In this document: one piece after another, positions 9,256 to 20,714 of the stretch
Layout of the letters: each line of letters starts with the position of its first letter
Numbering within the stretch: position 1 is the first letter of the stretch
Origin: Enterobacter sp. Cy-643
Lineage (GTDB): Bacteria > Pseudomonadota > Gammaproteobacteria > Enterobacterales > Enterobacteriaceae
Assembly: GCF_011752815.1 (NCBI RefSeq)
Contig: NZ_VWWV01000003.1
Location: forward strand, 1-64,000
Length of the DNA: 64,000 bases
Reading direction: 5' to 3'
Made by a program: the position numbers and the translations under genes
Notes under the pieces: generated by a model
Told to the model about the DNA's origin: nothing
Database searches by the model: none
Seen by the model: the letters and a program-made list of their open reading frames with translations, nothing else

Positions 9256-9273
9256 ATCCGATCACCCCATCTC

Positions 9274-9312
9274 AAACAAAACGGGCAGCTATCGAGGCTG
9301 CCCGTTTTGTTT
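9274..9312. terminator. bidirectional terminator between rof and cytochrome gene
   Basis: Perfect 16-base stem AAACAAAACGGGCAGC / GCTGCCCGTTTTGTTT with a 7-base loop. It is symmetrical, with A- and T-rich arms. Its right end touches the stop codon of the cytochrome gene. Confidence 0.9.
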
Positions 9313-9622
9313 ACGGCTTCATTGAGGCGTAGTAGGCCGCTAAATCAGAGATATCCTCATCTGAAAGCCCGCTAACGTAGGCCTTCATGATTTCTGCCTG
9401 CCCGCCGCTGCGCTCCCCTTTTTTATAAGCCTGAAGCGAGTGTTCCAGATAGGCCTCGCTCTGCCCGCCGATGTTCGGGTACAGCGGCGCAGAAGCTTTT
9501 CCGCTCATACCATGGCAGGCAACGCAGGTCATGGCCTTTGCTTCTCCAGCCTGAGCATCGCCTTTCGCCAGAGTGGGTAAACTGCAGGTAATTAGCCCAA
9601 GCAGCAGTACAATTTTTTTCAT
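9311..9622 (-). CDS. small periplasmic class I c-type cytochrome
   Basis: 103 residues. A signal peptide of about 19 residues ends LPTLA. Then comes one haem c site, Cys33-Val-Ala-Cys36-His37, and a likely axial Met79 in the [11 protein letters not shown] segment, typical of short cytochrome c553/c4-like single domains. It should be exported by Sec and matured by the Ccm system. Its ATG overlaps the stop of tilS by 4 bases (ATGA), so it is the distal gene of a tilS transcript. E. coli K-12 has no gene here. Its redox partner cannot be told from the window. Confidence 0.88.
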   Translation of the reverse strand: MKKIVLLLGLITCSLPTLAKGDAQAGEAKAMTCVACHGMSGKASAPLYPNIGGQSEAYLEHSLQAYKKGERSGGQAEIMKAYVSGLSDEDISDLAAYYASMKP

Positions 9623-10926
9623 TGCTCAACGCCCTTTTGCCAGTCTATCTGCCAGCATGAATGTTCCGTCGCCTGCCCTTCCCGAGTGACAAAAATGCCC
9701 GGCGCAGCGATAAGTTGCTCGCCATAAAACAGCAGCGGCGTGGCATCACGTTCCCATGGCGGAATGCGTAATTCCTGCCAGATTTTTTTCAGCGTTCGTC
9801 CTTTATCACGGCCGACAATATGCAGTAAACCCGAAGCCTTAAAACGCAGGCTAACAATTTCGCCCTCTGCTGGAGCGCGTACCGCCATTCCCTTCTCGCT
9901 GAGCGAAATAATTCCCAGCCCAGGGAGAACCAGGGGTTGATAAGGCGCGAGCCATAAATAATTTTTGTCCCGATCGGCGTTCAGCAGCGGAACCCAATAC
10001 AGTTCCCCCTGAAAACGCCTGACTGCATGTTCGCCCAGGCGAAGCTGGGGATTGGCATCTTCCCGACTTAAGGCGACTTCCTGCCATAAACGTTGAAGAG
10101 AAGCCCGGGACGGCATCGCAGCGCGATGCCAGGAGAGCCAGCGTCGCAGCAGGGCAAATCGCCGTGCCTCGCCCATCGTCAGCATCGACTCAATATGCAG
10201 CGCGCCCTCGGGTGACATCAAGTTATCCAGCTGTTCGGCAAGCAGTTCGTCAAGAAGCTGTTCCTGCTCGCCGCATAACGCAGCGCTGCGGGCAACGCTG
10301 CGGGAAAAGTGTGGCCACCGCTGTTGCAGCAAAGGAACGACTCTCAGGCGCAGGAAGTTTCTGTCATATTTATCGTCCCGATTACTTTCGTCCTCAATCC
10401 AGCGTAGCCGGTGAACGCCAGCCCACTCCTCAAGCTGTGCCCGTGAAGTCGTCAGCAACGGGCGCAGTAATAATGTGTCGCTAAAAGGCAAAATCGCAGG
10501 CATCGACGCCAGCCCGGCCGGGCCGCTGCCGCGTTTAAGCGCCAACAGGAAGGTCTCACACTGGTCGTCCAAATGCTGTGCCGTCAGCAGCACTTCACCG
10601 GCCAAAAGCGAGTCAGAAAGCGCCTGGTAGCGAGCCGCCCTCGCCTCCCCTTCAATCCCCTGGCCGCCGGAGGGAAGCTGAACATAAGCCACTTCGAAGG
10701 GCACGTTCCACTTCTCACAAATTGCCCGGCAATGTTCCACCCAGCTGTCTGCTCTCGGGCTGAGTCCATGGTGGATATGCATTGCCCTGATATGCAGGCC
10801 AGGCTGCAGCGTATCTCGCAGGGTAACGACTTGATGCAGCAGAACGGTCGAATCCAGCCCACCGCTAAACGCCACCAGCAGTTGGCGGTGAGGATGCAGA
10901 AAAGACTGAAGTTCGCGGCTAGTCAT
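9619..10926 (-). CDS. tilS: tRNA(Ile)-lysidine synthase
   Basis: 435-residue enzyme that turns C34 of tRNA-Ile(CAU) into lysidine with ATP and lysine, so that it reads AUA. The PP-loop SGGLDS is at 21-26. The N-terminal catalytic domain is followed by the substrate-binding and C-terminal TilS domains seen in the E. coli type. The gene is 61 bases from yaeR on the same strand and overlaps the downstream cytochrome gene by 4 bases. Confidence 0.95.
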   Translation of the reverse strand: MTSRELQSFLHPHRQLLVAFSGGLDSTVLLHQVVTLRDTLQPGLHIRAMHIHHGLSPRADSWVEHCRAICEKWNVPFEVAYVQLPSGGQGIEGEARAARYQALSDSLLAGEVLLTAQHLDDQCETFLLALKRGSGPAGLASMPAILPFSDTLLLRPLLTTSRAQLEEWAGVHRLRWIEDESNRDDKYDRNFLRLRVVPLLQQRWPHFSRSVARSAALCGEQEQLLDELLAEQLDNLMSPEGALHIESMLTMGEARRFALLRRWLSWHRAAMPSRASLQRLWQEVALSREDANPQLRLGEHAVRRFQGELYWVPLLNADRDKNYLWLAPYQPLVLPGLGIISLSEKGMAVRAPAEGEIVSLRFKASGLLHIVGRDKGRTLKKIWQELRIPPWERDATPLLFYGEQLIAAPGIFVTREGQATEHSCWQIDWQKGVEQ

Positions 10927-10987
10927 AGTTTGTCGTTACGAGGGGTTTGCCCGGCAAATTACCGGGCATTCGCGGCGCTGGCAAGGT

Positions 10988-11377
10988 TTACTGCTGATAA
11001 AGTTCCAGCGGCAGGCCGTCGGGATCGCTGAAGAAGGTGAAACGTTTGTTGGTATAGGGATCGATGCGGATGGGCTCGCATTTCACACCGTGGCTTTCCA
11101 GGTGCGTAATTGCCTGATCAATGTTTTCCACGCTGAATGCCAGGTGACGAAGCCCGCAGGCCTCCGGGCGACTTGGGCGTACAGGAGGAAACGGAAAAGA
11201 GAATAGCTCAATAACGTACTGGCCGTTCAACGCCAGATCGCCTTTCCAGGAGTCCCGCTCTTTGCGGTAAACTTCCGCTTCCAGCGTAAACTCCAGCACA
11301 TCGCAATAGAATTGCTTACTGCGTTCGTAGTCCGACGCGATAATCGCGACGTGATGAATTTGCTTTAAACCCAGCAT
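10988..11377 (-). CDS. yaeR: VOC (glyoxalase/dioxygenase) superfamily protein YaeR
   Basis: 129-residue single-domain VOC protein starting MLGLKQIHHVAIIASDYERS. Candidate metal ligands follow the family pattern: His in IHHVAI, Glu in YVIELF, His in GLRHLAF and Glu in LPLELY. The exact substrate is not established; similarity to glyoxalase I does not prove that activity. It lies between ldcC and tilS as in E. coli. Confidence 0.92.
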   Translation of the reverse strand: MLGLKQIHHVAIIASDYERSKQFYCDVLEFTLEAEVYRKERDSWKGDLALNGQYVIELFSFPFPPVRPSRPEACGLRHLAFSVENIDQAITHLESHGVKCEPIRIDPYTNKRFTFFSDPDGLPLELYQQ

Positions 11378-11434
11378 AAAATCTCCTTAGTCACTTCAGG
11401 CAAGGTAATCATCGCTTCCCTGCAAAGCAAGCGC

Positions 11435-13576
11435 TCAAGCCTCTTTTAAGACTCGTACTCTGTAGACGCCGTCCTCACCGAGTTTAGCCCCGTGAATATC
11501 CGTTTCAAAGCCTGGATAATGTTCCCCAACAGAGCACAGCATCAGCAGGAAGTCGAGCACCGCCCGGCTCTCTTTGGTGATCACTTCTCCCGGCATCACT
11601 ACCGGGACGCCTGGCGGATAAGGCAGGATCATATTGGCTGAAACTCTGCCCAACAGTTCCTCTATCTCTACCGTTTCGACGTTGCCTTTCACCTGCTGCT
11701 GATAAGCCTCGTGCGGCGTCATACGCATTTCAGGCAGGACATCAAAAGCGCGCAGCATCAGATCGGGCAGGTTATGTTGCTTAATCAGTTTGTGGATCCC
11801 CTGCGCCAGCGTCTGAATGCGCATGTTGCGATAAAAGTCCGGATCTTCCGCATAAAGATCCGGCAGCATGTTCTTCACACGCAAATTAAGATCGTAAGAG
11901 CGCTTAAACTCTGTCAACCCACGCAGCAGGCTGAGCGCTTTGGTCTTATCAATCCCAATGCTGAACAGAAACAGCAGGTTATATGGGCCGGTTTTCTCGA
12001 CAACAACGCCTCGCTCGTCGAGAAACTTGGCCACCAGCGCCGCCGGGATCCCCTCGTCTGCCATTTCGCCCAACTCACTCATACCCGGCGTCAAAATAGT
12101 GACTTTGATCGGGTCGAGGTACATGTGATCCGCATCAGCGTCCCTAAAGCCATGCCAGTCTTCTTCACCGGGTGCAATGGGCCAGCACTCGGCCTCATCA
12201 ACATGATCGGGCTGCCAGATATCGAAGAACCAGTCTTCTGACTCTTCGCGCAGACGCTGCACTTCACGGCGGAAATGCAGGGCTCGCTCAACGGAACGGT
12301 TGATCAGCCGCTTCCCTGTGTTACCACGCAGCATCGCCGCGGCTGTTTCAATCGAGGCCACCAGCGGATAGCTCGGGGAAGTGGTGGTATGCATCATGTA
12401 GGCTTCGTTAAAGGTATCTTCATCGTAATCACCTTTAATGTGAATCAGCGAAGCCTGGGAGAACGCCGCCAGCAGCTTATGGGTCGACTGGGTTTCATAG
12501 ATAATTTTCCCCTGCACCCGATCGCCGCTCATGCCGCTTTTACCCTGATAAATCGGATGGAAGTTGGTATAGGGCACCCAGGCGGAGTCAAAGTGAATCG
12601 ACGGCACATCGAGGGTTTTCTTGATGAAATCGGTGTTGTACAGCAGCCCGTCGTAGGTTGAGTTGGTGATAACCGCGTGTACCGGCCACTGCGCATTCGG
12701 GGTTTCAGCGACCTTTTTCTCGATATTTTCACGAGTAAATTCACGCTGCGGAATACCGCCCAGGATCCCCAGCGCGTTACGCGTAGGTTTCAGCCAGATT
12801 GGCACCAAATTGGTCATCATCAGCAAATGGGTCAGCGATTTATGGCAGTTACGATCCACCAGAATTGTGCTGCCGGATGGCGCGGCATACATGCCGACTA
12901 TCTTGTTCGACGTTGAAGTACCGTTGGTCACCATATAGCTTTGTTCGGCGCCGAAGGTACGGGCAATATACTCCTCTGCCTCCAGATGAGGCCCGGTATG
13001 GTCTAGCAGCGAGCCCAGCTCGGTAACCGAAATCGACACATCCGCCTTCAGCGTATTACCGCCGAAGAAATCGTAAAACAGGCAGCCAACCGGGCTTTTC
13101 TGATAGGCGGTACCGGCCATGTGCCCCGGCGTGCAGAAGGTGTATTTCCCTTCTTTTACGTAGGTAAACAGCGCTTTGGTCAGCGGTGGCGTAATGGTAT
13201 CCAGATACTCGTCGGTGTACTGGCGAATACGCAGGGCGATGTCGTCGGCCGCGCTCAGCGCATACTCGAAGAACCACAGCGCCATGCGCATTTCATTCAC
13301 GCTAACGTTCAGGGAGGAATGGGTATTGATGAATGCATACAGCGGTAGATCTTCATTCAGCAGGTTAATTTCGCTGCACAAGTCGAGGCTGTATTCGTCC
13401 CAGTCAAAGACCACGCCGCAGATACGAGGGTTGTGCTCAATCAGCTTAAGCAGGTCAGTGCTGTTGGTGGGATAGATGAGCTGAAAGCCCTGCAGCTCCA
13501 GCGCGCGATGCAGTTCCTTAATGGGCTCGTCTTTGTAGAAAACGCCGTGCGGCCCCATAATCGCAATGGTATTCAA
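11435..13576 (-). CDS. ldcC: lysine decarboxylase, constitutive type
   Basis: 713-residue PLP fold-type I decarboxylase that turns lysine into cadaverine and CO2. It has an N-terminal wing (response-regulator-like) domain and the catalytic core with PLP Lys367 in the STHK motif. A C-terminal domain follows. The length equals E. coli LdcC. The start codon is TTG, supported by the very strong SD AGGAGGTG just upstream; no ATG fits. The accA neighbour and the lack of a cadC/cadB pair point to ldcC rather than cadA. Confidence 0.95.
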   Translation of the reverse strand: MNTIAIMGPHGVFYKDEPIKELHRALELQGFQLIYPTNSTDLLKLIEHNPRICGVVFDWDEYSLDLCSEINLLNEDLPLYAFINTHSSLNVSVNEMRMALWFFEYALSAADDIALRIRQYTDEYLDTITPPLTKALFTYVKEGKYTFCTPGHMAGTAYQKSPVGCLFYDFFGGNTLKADVSISVTELGSLLDHTGPHLEAEEYIARTFGAEQSYMVTNGTSTSNKIVGMYAAPSGSTILVDRNCHKSLTHLLMMTNLVPIWLKPTRNALGILGGIPQREFTRENIEKKVAETPNAQWPVHAVITNSTYDGLLYNTDFIKKTLDVPSIHFDSAWVPYTNFHPIYQGKSGMSGDRVQGKIIYETQSTHKLLAAFSQASLIHIKGDYDEDTFNEAYMMHTTTSPSYPLVASIETAAAMLRGNTGKRLINRSVERALHFRREVQRLREESEDWFFDIWQPDHVDEAECWPIAPGEEDWHGFRDADADHMYLDPIKVTILTPGMSELGEMADEGIPAALVAKFLDERGVVVEKTGPYNLLFLFSIGIDKTKALSLLRGLTEFKRSYDLNLRVKNMLPDLYAEDPDFYRNMRIQTLAQGIHKLIKQHNLPDLMLRAFDVLPEMRMTPHEAYQQQVKGNVETVEIEELLGRVSANMILPYPPGVPVVMPGEVITKESRAVLDFLLMLCSVGEHYPGFETDIHGAKLGEDGVYRVRVLKEA

Positions 13577-13641
13577 TGTTCACCTCCTGGAAATCACCTG
13601 GCTAAGCATAGCGCAAAGGGATTTTCCATGAAGCGATAAAT

Positions 13642-13671
13642 GCAAAAAGGGCCGGAAAATCCGACCCTTAT
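13642..13671 (-). terminator. intrinsic terminator after accA
   Basis: On the minus strand AGGGTCGG, a 4-base loop, then CCGGCCCT and TTTTTGC. It lies between accA and ldcC and should end the long envelope cluster. The rest of 13577-13691 is the ldcC upstream region. Confidence 0.8.
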
Positions 13672-13691
13672 CGCTATTTTACAGCATAAAA

Positions 13692-14651
13692 TCAGGCGTA
13701 GCCGTAGCTCATCAGACGCTGATAACGACGGTTTAACAATTCGTCTTTATTCAACACGTCGAGATCCGCCAGATCGGCCAGCAGCTGTGCACGCAGGGAA
13801 GCGGCCATCACTTCTGGATTGCGGTGCGCCCCGCCCAACGGCTCAGGGATCACGGTATCAATCAGCTTCAGCTCTTTCAGGCGAGGAGCAATGATCCCCA
13901 TCGCTTCTGCGGCCAGCGGGGCTTTATCCGCGCTCTTCCACAAGATTGACGCACAGCCTTCCGGGGAAATAACGGAATAAGTGCTGTACTGCAGCATGTT
14001 CACTTTGTCACCCACGCCAATGGCCAGTGCACCACCGGAACCACCTTCACCGATAACGGTACAGATGACCGGCACTTTCAGACGGGACATTTCACGCAGG
14101 TTGCGGGCGATCGCTTCCGACTGACCACGTTCTTCGGCGCCAACGCCTGGATAGGCACCCGGCGTGTCGATGAAGGTAATGATCGGCATGTTAAAACGTT
14201 CAGCCATTTCCATCAGACGCAGCGCTTTACGGTAGCCTTCTGGTGCCGGCATACCGAAGTTACGACGGATTTTCTCTTTGGTTTCGCGCCCTTTCTGATG
14301 ACCAATGATCATCACCGGACGACCTTCCAGACGAGCAATACCGCCCACGATAGCTTTATCGTCGGCATAGGCACGATCGCCGGCCAGTTCGTCGAACTCA
14401 TCAAAAGCCAGACGAACGTAATCCAGGGTGTATGGACGCTGCGGATGGCGCGCCAGCTGCGCAATCTGCCATGCACCTAAATCAGCGAAGATCTTGCGGG
14501 TCAGCTCAACGCTTTTCTCGCGCAGACGCTGCACTTCTTCGTCCAGATTAATATCCAGTTTTTCATCCTGGCGGCTAACGGCCGTCAGGGAATCGATTTT
14601 CGCTTCCAGCTCTGCAATCGGCTGTTCGAAATCAAGGAAATTCAGACTCAT
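13692..14651 (-). CDS. accA: acetyl-CoA carboxylase carboxyltransferase subunit alpha
   Basis: 319-residue alpha subunit of carboxyltransferase, the second half-reaction of acetyl-CoA carboxylase, the first step in fatty acid synthesis. It works as alpha2beta2 with AccD. The crotonase-like core is clear, with [23 protein letters not shown] and [10 protein letters not shown]. The length is as in E. coli. It starts 12 bases after dnaE and ends the cluster before a terminator. Confidence 0.97.
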   Translation of the reverse strand: MSLNFLDFEQPIAELEAKIDSLTAVSRQDEKLDINLDEEVQRLREKSVELTRKIFADLGAWQIAQLARHPQRPYTLDYVRLAFDEFDELAGDRAYADDKAIVGGIARLEGRPVMIIGHQKGRETKEKIRRNFGMPAPEGYRKALRLMEMAERFNMPIITFIDTPGAYPGVGAEERGQSEAIARNLREMSRLKVPVICTVIGEGGSGGALAIGVGDKVNMLQYSTYSVISPEGCASILWKSADKAPLAAEAMGIIAPRLKELKLIDTVIPEPLGGAHRNPEVMAASLRAQLLADLADLDVLNKDELLNRRYQRLMSYGYA

Positions 14652-14663
14652 AATATTCCTGTT

Positions 14664-17600
14664 TTAGTCAAACTCCAGTTCCACCTGCTCCGAACCAATC
14701 AGCGTTCGCAGATCGTTAAGTAAACGATCGCTAGGGGAAACACGCCATGTCGCACCAAAGCGCAACCGGGCTCGTGCATCCACTCTCTGATAGTAGAGAT
14801 GTACTGGAATTGTCCCCGAACGATGGGGTTCCAGAGACTGACGGAGACGGTTTAAAAGCTGGTCATCAATTTGCCTGTCCGTCAGCGAGATAGCAAGCCC
14901 ACGCGCGTACTTTTCACGGGCTTCGTCGATGTCCATCAGCTCGCGGGCCGTCATTTTAAGCCCTCCGCTGAAGTCATCAAAGCTGACCTGTCCGCTAACG
15001 ATCAGGATACGGTCTTTTTCCAGCAGATGCTGGTATTTTTCTAGCGCATCTGTGAATAACATCACTTCCAGACGACCAGAGCGGTCATCCAGCGTACAGA
15101 TGCCGATGCGATTACCTCGCTTGGTGACCATAACCCGCGAAGCAATCACCAGACCCGCAGCGGTGGTCATTTTACCACGTTCTGTCGGGTGCATCTCTTT
15201 CAGGCGCATGCCACCGACATAGCGCTCAATTTCTTTCAGGTACTGATTAATCGGGTGGCCGGTGAGGTACAGCCCAAGCGTTTCACGCTCCCCTTCCAGC
15301 ACCACTTGTTCCGGCCATGGGATGACGCTGGCGTAGGATTTTTCAACCTGCTCAGGCTCTTCAGCCAATACGCCGAACATATCCGCCTGCCCGATAGCTT
15401 CCGCTTTCGCATGCTGGTCGGCCGCTTTCAACGCATCGCCCAGCGCATTCATCAGCGCCGCACGGTGAGGCCCAAGGCGGTCAAAAGCCCCGGACATAAT
15501 GAGCTTTTCCAGTACTCTGCGGTTAAGCTTTTTGATATCGGAACGCGCGCACAAATCAAAGAGGTCGAGGAAATGCCCGCCCTGATTACGCGCTTCAATA
15601 ATGGCTTCAATCGGACCTTCGCCCACGCCTTTTATCGCGCCGATACCGTAAACAATTTCCCCGTCATCGTTAACGTGGAAATGATAAAGACCCGAGTTAA
15701 TGTCCGGCGACAGGACTTTCAGCCCCATACGCCAGCACTCATCCACCAGGCCCACCACTTTCTCGGTGTTATCCATATCGGCGGTCATCACGGCCGCCAT
15801 AAACTCTGCCGGATAGTGCGCCTTTAACCACAGCGTCTGGTACGAAACCAAAGCATAGGCGGCGGAGTGAGATTTGTTAAAACCGTAACCGGCAAATTTC
15901 TCCACCAGGTCAAAGATTTTCATCGACAGCTCGCCGTCGACGCCGTTTTTGATCGCGCCCTCTTCGAAGGTGCCGCGCTGCTTGGCCATCTCTTCCGGTT
16001 TCTTTTTACCCATCGCACGACGCAGCATATCCGCGCCGCCGAGGGTATAGCCGGAAAGCACCTGGGCAATCTGCATAACCTGTTCCTGATACAGGATGAT
16101 GCCGTAGGTTGGCTCCAGCACCGGCTTCAGGCTTTCGTGCTGCCATTCCACGTCCGGATAAGAAATCGCTTCGCGGCCGTGTTTACGGTCGATGAAGTTA
16201 TCTACCATCCCCGATTGCAGCGGGCCCGGACGGAACAGGGCCACAAGGGCGATCATGTCTTCGAAGCAGTCAGGCTGCAGACGCTTAATCAGGTCTTTCA
16301 TGCCGCGGGATTCAAGCTGGAAGACCGCGGTGGTTTCCGAGCGCTGCAGCATGTCGAAGCTTTTCTTATCGTCGAGCGGAATGGCGGCGATATCAATCGG
16401 CTCCAGTCCCTGTTTTGCCCGACGCGGGTTGATCATTTTCAGCGCCCAGTCAATGATCGTCAGCGTACGCAGCCCCAGGAAGTCAAATTTCACCAGGCCC
16501 GCATATTCAACGTCGTTCTTGTCGAACTGGGTAACCGGATGCTGCCCCTGGTCGTCACAATAAAGCGGCGCAAAATCGGTAATTTTGGTTGGGGCTATAA
16601 CCACGCCCCCAGCATGCTTACCGGCGTTACGCGTGACGCCTTCCAGCTTGCGCGCCATGTCGATCAGGGCTTTAACTTCTTCGTCAGCTTCGTAGATCTC
16701 CGGCAGCTGCGGTTCTGCCTCAAAGGCTTTCGCCAGCGTCATGCCGGGATCCGGCGGCACCAGTTTGGAAATACGATCGACAAAACCGTAAGGGTGACCA
16801 AGGACTCGACCTACGTCGCGAATAACCGCCTTCGCCGCCATCGTACCAAAGGTAATGATCTGCGAAACGGCTTCACGCCCATACATCTCGGAAACGTGGT
16901 CGATCACCTGGTCGCGTTTTTCCATGCAGAAATCGACGTCAAAGTCAGGCATCGAAACACGTTCCGGGTTAAGGAAACGTTCGAACAGCAGGTCAAACTC
17001 AAGCGGGTCGAGGTCGGTGATCTTCAGCGCATAGGCCACCAGCGAACCTGCACCTGAACCGCGGCCAGGCCCAACCGGCACGCCGTTATCCTTGGACCAC
17101 TGGATAAACTCCATCACGATCAGGAAGTAACCGGGGAAGCCCATCTGGTTGATAACCTGGAGCTCGATATCCAGACGCTCGTCGTATTCAGGGCGTTTCT
17201 GCGCACGCACTTCCGGGTCTGGGAACAGGAACTCAAGACGTTCCTCCAGCCCCTCTTTGGATTTCATGACCAGGAAGTCTTCGGTGGTCATCTCTCCCGT
17301 CGGGAATTGCGGCAGGAAGTACTCACCCAGGCGCACGGTCACGTTACAGCGCTTGGCAATCTCAACGCTGTTTTCCAGCGCTTCCGGGATGTCCGAAAAC
17401 AGCTCGCACATCTCTTCTTCGCTACGCATATATTGCTGGGCGGAGTAATTACGCGGGCGCTTAGGATCGTCCAGCGTGAAGCCATCGTGGATCGCTACTC
17501 GGATCTCGTGGGCATCAAAGTCGCCGGCATCAATAAAGCGAACATCGTTGGTGGCCACCACCGGCAAACCGCGTTCGTCAGCCAGCGCCACGGCTGCGTG

Positions 17601-18146
17601 AAGATAGTTTTCTTCATCCACCCGACCGGTGCGAATCAGTTCCAGATAGAAGCGATCGGCAAAATGCTGCTGCCAGAATTCCAGACACTGATCGACCAGC
17701 GGCTGATTTCCACGAAGCAGGCTTTTGCCAATATCTCCCATGCGCCCGCCGGACAGCAGAATCAGCCCTTCGTTTAACTCGACCAGCCACTCCCGGTCAA
17801 TAATCGGGCCCGCTGCGCCGTAGCCGCGCTGGTAAGCGCGAGAAATCAGCAAGGTGAGGTTTTGATAGCCTTCATTGTTTGCCGCCAGCACCGTTAAATG
17901 GCTAAGCTCATCGCCCAGCAGCTCGCTGGCAACGTTAAAGTCCGCCCCGATGATCGGCTTAATACCGGCTCCGTGGCCGGAACCATAGAATTTGACCAAC
18001 CCACAGAGGTTGGTGAAATCGGTGATAGCAAGAGCAGGCATGCCGAGCGCCGCGGCTTTTTTTACCAGCGGCCCGGTCTTAGCCAGCCCATCAATCATGG
18101 AATAGTCGCTGTGCACCCGAAGGTGAATGAAACGTGGTTCAGCCAT
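14664..18146 (-). CDS. dnaE: DNA polymerase III subunit alpha
   Basis: 1160-residue replicative polymerase. The N-terminal PHP domain begins [15 protein letters not shown]. The C-family catalytic motif PDFDVDF puts Asp401 and Asp403 at the E. coli positions, and the third Asp lies in the region near 555. The helix-hairpin-helix, OB-fold and tau-binding C terminus follow. Length equals E. coli DnaE. It lies between rnhB and accA with short gaps, so it is co-transcribed with lipid genes as in E. coli. Confidence 0.98.
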   Translation of the reverse strand: MAEPRFIHLRVHSDYSMIDGLAKTGPLVKKAAALGMPALAITDFTNLCGLVKFYGSGHGAGIKPIIGADFNVASELLGDELSHLTVLAANNEGYQNLTLLISRAYQRGYGAAGPIIDREWLVELNEGLILLSGGRMGDIGKSLLRGNQPLVDQCLEFWQQHFADRFYLELIRTGRVDEENYLHAAVALADERGLPVVATNDVRFIDAGDFDAHEIRVAIHDGFTLDDPKRPRNYSAQQYMRSEEEMCELFSDIPEALENSVEIAKRCNVTVRLGEYFLPQFPTGEMTTEDFLVMKSKEGLEERLEFLFPDPEVRAQKRPEYDERLDIELQVINQMGFPGYFLIVMEFIQWSKDNGVPVGPGRGSGAGSLVAYALKITDLDPLEFDLLFERFLNPERVSMPDFDVDFCMEKRDQVIDHVSEMYGREAVSQIITFGTMAAKAVIRDVGRVLGHPYGFVDRISKLVPPDPGMTLAKAFEAEPQLPEIYEADEEVKALIDMARKLEGVTRNAGKHAGGVVIAPTKITDFAPLYCDDQGQHPVTQFDKNDVEYAGLVKFDFLGLRTLTIIDWALKMINPRRAKQGLEPIDIAAIPLDDKKSFDMLQRSETTAVFQLESRGMKDLIKRLQPDCFEDMIALVALFRPGPLQSGMVDNFIDRKHGREAISYPDVEWQHESLKPVLEPTYGIILYQEQVMQIAQVLSGYTLGGADMLRRAMGKKKPEEMAKQRGTFEEGAIKNGVDGELSMKIFDLVEKFAGYGFNKSHSAAYALVSYQTLWLKAHYPAEFMAAVMTADMDNTEKVVGLVDECWRMGLKVLSPDINSGLYHFHVNDDGEIVYGIGAIKGVGEGPIEAIIEARNQGGHFLDLFDLCARSDIKKLNRRVLEKLIMSGAFDRLGPHRAALMNALGDALKAADQHAKAEAIGQADMFGVLAEEPEQVEKSYASVIPWPEQVVLEGERETLGLYLTGHPINQYLKEIERYVGGMRLKEMHPTERGKMTTAAGLVIASRVMVTKRGNRIGICTLDDRSGRLEVMLFTDALEKYQHLLEKDRILIVSGQVSFDDFSGGLKMTARELMDIDEAREKYARGLAISLTDRQIDDQLLNRLRQSLEPHRSGTIPVHLYYQRVDARARLRFGATWRVSPSDRLLNDLRTLIGSEQVELEFD

Positions 18147-18180
18147 CTCTCACCAATTACTCTGTATCAGCTACTAACGC

Positions 18181-18777
18181 TCAGGAGACGAGCCCAAGCG
18201 CGCGTTTGACGGGGCCAAAGCTGCGGCGATGGTGCTCGGTTGCACCGTGCTCGGCCAGCTTTTCGAGATGAAAAGCGGTTGGGTAGCCTTTGTGCTGAGC
18301 AAAACCGTATTGCGGGAAGCTGAGATCCAGCTCGGCCATTTCACGATCTCGCGTAACTTTGGCAAGTATTGATGCCGCACTGATTTCTGCCACCCGGCTG
18401 TCGCCTTTGACTACGGCCAGCGACGGCATAGGCAACGCCGGGCAACGGTTGCCGTCAATCAGCACATATTCAGGCACAACGCTCAGGCCCGCAACCGCGC
18501 GCTGCATGGCCAGCATCGTGGCATGCAAAATGTTGATATTGTCGATCTCGTTCGGCTCGGCACGGCCCAGACTCCAGCTTAATGCCTTTTCGACAATTTC
18601 GTCATACAGTGCCAGACGGCGTTTTTCAGATAATTTTTTTGAGTCCGCCAGCCCGATAATCGGTTTTGCCGGATCGAGGATCACTGCTGCAGTGACAACG
18701 GCGCCGACCAAAGGCCCACGCCCTACTTCATCCACACCGGCGACAAGGTGCGTATGCGGGTAAACAAATTCGATCAT
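18181..18777 (-). CDS. rnhB: ribonuclease HII
   Basis: 198-residue RNase HII that cuts RNA in RNA-DNA hybrids and at single ribonucleotides in DNA. The catalytic motif [11 protein letters not shown] gives Asp16 and Glu17; further acidic residues lie in the VLIDGNRCP and SILAKVTRD regions. The start overlaps the stop of lpxB by 4 bases (ATGA). Confidence 0.96.
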   Translation of the reverse strand: MIEFVYPHTHLVAGVDEVGRGPLVGAVVTAAVILDPAKPIIGLADSKKLSEKRRLALYDEIVEKALSWSLGRAEPNEIDNINILHATMLAMQRAVAGLSVVPEYVLIDGNRCPALPMPSLAVVKGDSRVAEISAASILAKVTRDREMAELDLSFPQYGFAQHKGYPTAFHLEKLAEHGATEHHRRSFGPVKRALGLVS

Positions 18778-19922
18778 TGAGCCAGCTCCAGCACGGCGTC
18801 CGCCGCCTGTTGGTCCGCATTACAACGGATCTGCTGATGCAAATCCCGGAAGGTATCGTGCATCTGATGGCTAACGGCACCGTCTTCCAGCAACGGCTCC
18901 AGCGCGCAGGCAAGCCCGATAGGCTCACACTCATTTTGCAGCAGTTCTTTGACCAGCTCTCGGCCCGCTAGCAGATTTGGCAGGGAAACATAATCGGTTT
19001 TCACCAGGCGTTTCGCCAGCCAGAAGGTGAACGGCTTCATACGATAGCCAACCACCATTGGGCATTTGGCCAACATACATTCAAGCGCAGCCGTGCCGGA
19101 GGCCAGAAGCGCCGCGTCGCTGGCAATCATCGCCTCGCGTGCTTTTCCGTCCAGCAGATGTACATGCAGCTCGGGGGCAATTTCAGCTTTGATCTTTTCA
19201 AACTGCTCTCGGCGCTTTGCATTCACCAGTGGCACCACGACTTCCAGTGCAGGCCAGCGCTTACGAAGCAATTGCGCGGTTCTGAGGAAGTCCGCGCTAA
19301 GCATTTCGACTTCAGCGCCGCGACTGCCGGGCAACAGCGCCAGACATTTTGCATCTGTAGCAATGCCTAAGGTCGCGCGAGCAGCGTTTTTATCAGGATC
19401 GAGCGGCATAGCATCCGCCATGGTATGGCCGATGAAGCGACAGGGTACATTGAACCGGTCGTAAAACGCTTTTTCGAAAGGCAGAAAAGCCAGCACCAAA
19501 TCGGTCGCTCTGCCAATTTTGAAAACGCGTTTTTGTCGCCATGCCCAAACGGACGGGCTGACGTAGTGGATCGTACGGATCCCTTGTTTCTTGAGGTTAC
19601 CTTCGAGCGTAATATTGAAATCCGGCGCATCAATGCCGACAAAAACATCGGGCTGCAGCTCGGTGAAACGCTTCGTGAGATCGCTGCGGATCTGCAGCAG
19701 GCGACGCAAACGGCCAAGCACTTCAACGATGCCCATGACCGCTAGCTCTTCCATCTCATACCAGGCTTCACAACCTTCAGCCTGCATAAGCGGCCCGGCT
19801 ACACCAACAAAGCGGGCATCAGGCACGCGAGCTTTCAGTTCGCGAATAAGTCCGGCACCAAGAATATCGCCGGAGGTTTCTCCGGCGACCAGGGCAATCG
19901 TAAGGGGACGATCGGGCTTCAT
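18774..19922 (-). CDS. lpxB: lipid-A-disaccharide synthase
   Basis: 382-residue GT19 glycosyltransferase that joins UDP-2,3-diacylglucosamine and lipid X to form the tetraacyl disaccharide 1-phosphate of lipid A. It is a peripheral inner-membrane enzyme. The start region [18 protein letters not shown] and the YVSPSVWAW motif are present. The ATG follows the stop of lpxA directly, with no spacing, and the gene overlaps rnhB by 4 bases. Confidence 0.97.
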   Translation of the reverse strand: MKPDRPLTIALVAGETSGDILGAGLIRELKARVPDARFVGVAGPLMQAEGCEAWYEMEELAVMGIVEVLGRLRRLLQIRSDLTKRFTELQPDVFVGIDAPDFNITLEGNLKKQGIRTIHYVSPSVWAWRQKRVFKIGRATDLVLAFLPFEKAFYDRFNVPCRFIGHTMADAMPLDPDKNAARATLGIATDAKCLALLPGSRGAEVEMLSADFLRTAQLLRKRWPALEVVVPLVNAKRREQFEKIKAEIAPELHVHLLDGKAREAMIASDAALLASGTAALECMLAKCPMVVGYRMKPFTFWLAKRLVKTDYVSLPNLLAGRELVKELLQNECEPIGLACALEPLLEDGAVSHQMHDTFRDLHQQIRCNADQQAADAVLELAQ

Positions 19923-20711
19923 TTAACGAATCAAACCGCGCGTGGAGCGGGCAAAGAATTCAATAAATGCATTCACCTCCGGATGCTGAGCAGCAATGTC
20001 AGCAATTTCCGGTTTCGCCTCTTCAAGCGTTTTGCCGCTGCGGTAGAGGATCTTGTAGGCGTTACGAATAGCATGCAGCGCTTCTTTGCTGAAACCGCGA
20101 CGCTTCAGGCCTTCAATGTTCACACCAAACGGCGTCGCATGGTTGCCCTGAGCGATAACGTAAGGAGGAACGTCCTGAGCAACGCCAGAGCAGCCGCCAA
20201 CCATCACATGCGCACCGATGATGCAGAACTGATGCACCGCAGTCATTCCACCGATGATGGCGTGATCCCCGATCTGTACGTGACCCGCAAGCGTTGCGTT
20301 GTTCGCGAGGATAACGCGATCGCCAATCTGGCAATCATGCGCAACGTGCGCATTGATCATCAGCAGGTTGTCGCTTCCCACCTTCGTTAATCCAGCATCT
20401 TGCACCGTGCCGCGATGGATGGTGACGCTTTCGCGAATGCGGTTGCGATCGCCAATTTCCACGCGAGTTGGCTCACCCGCATATTTCAGATCCTGGTTAA
20501 CTTCACCGATAGACGCGAACTGGTAAATCTCATTATCACGGCCAATTTTAGTATGGCCATTGACGACAACATGAGATTTCAGCACCGTGCCTTCGCCAAT
20601 TTCAACGTTTGGACCTACGAGACAAAACGGGCCAATGTGAACGTTAGCGCCAATGATGGCACCTTCTTCCACAATCGCGGTTGGATGAATAAAGGCGGAC
20701 TTATCAATCAC
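19923..20711 (-). CDS. lpxA: acyl-ACP--UDP-N-acetylglucosamine O-acyltransferase
   Basis: 262-residue left-handed beta-helix enzyme, the first step of lipid A synthesis. Hexapeptide repeats fill the first ~190 residues. Catalytic His125 and nearby His122 are in place (NAHVAHDC). The helical C-terminal end reads [14 protein letters not shown]. The start is GTG, 3 bases after the end of fabZ; this is the usual start in the family, and no ATG is nearby. Confidence 0.97.
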   Translation of the reverse strand: MIDKSAFIHPTAIVEEGAIIGANVHIGPFCLVGPNVEIGEGTVLKSHVVVNGHTKIGRDNEIYQFASIGEVNQDLKYAGEPTRVEIGDRNRIRESVTIHRGTVQDAGLTKVGSDNLLMINAHVAHDCQIGDRVILANNATLAGHVQIGDHAIIGGMTAVHQFCIIGAHVMVGGCSGVAQDVPPYVIAQGNHATPFGVNIEGLKRRGFSKEALHAIRNAYKILYRSGKTLEEAKPEIADIAAQHPEVNAFIEFFARSTRGLIR

Positions 20712-20714
20712 GTA

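Noticed and set aside
15867-17057. Long open frame (396 codons) on the plus strand inside dnaE
   Set aside because: It lies fully antisense to the conserved dnaE gene, has no SD and its composition (Arg/His/Phe-rich) is that of a shadow frame.
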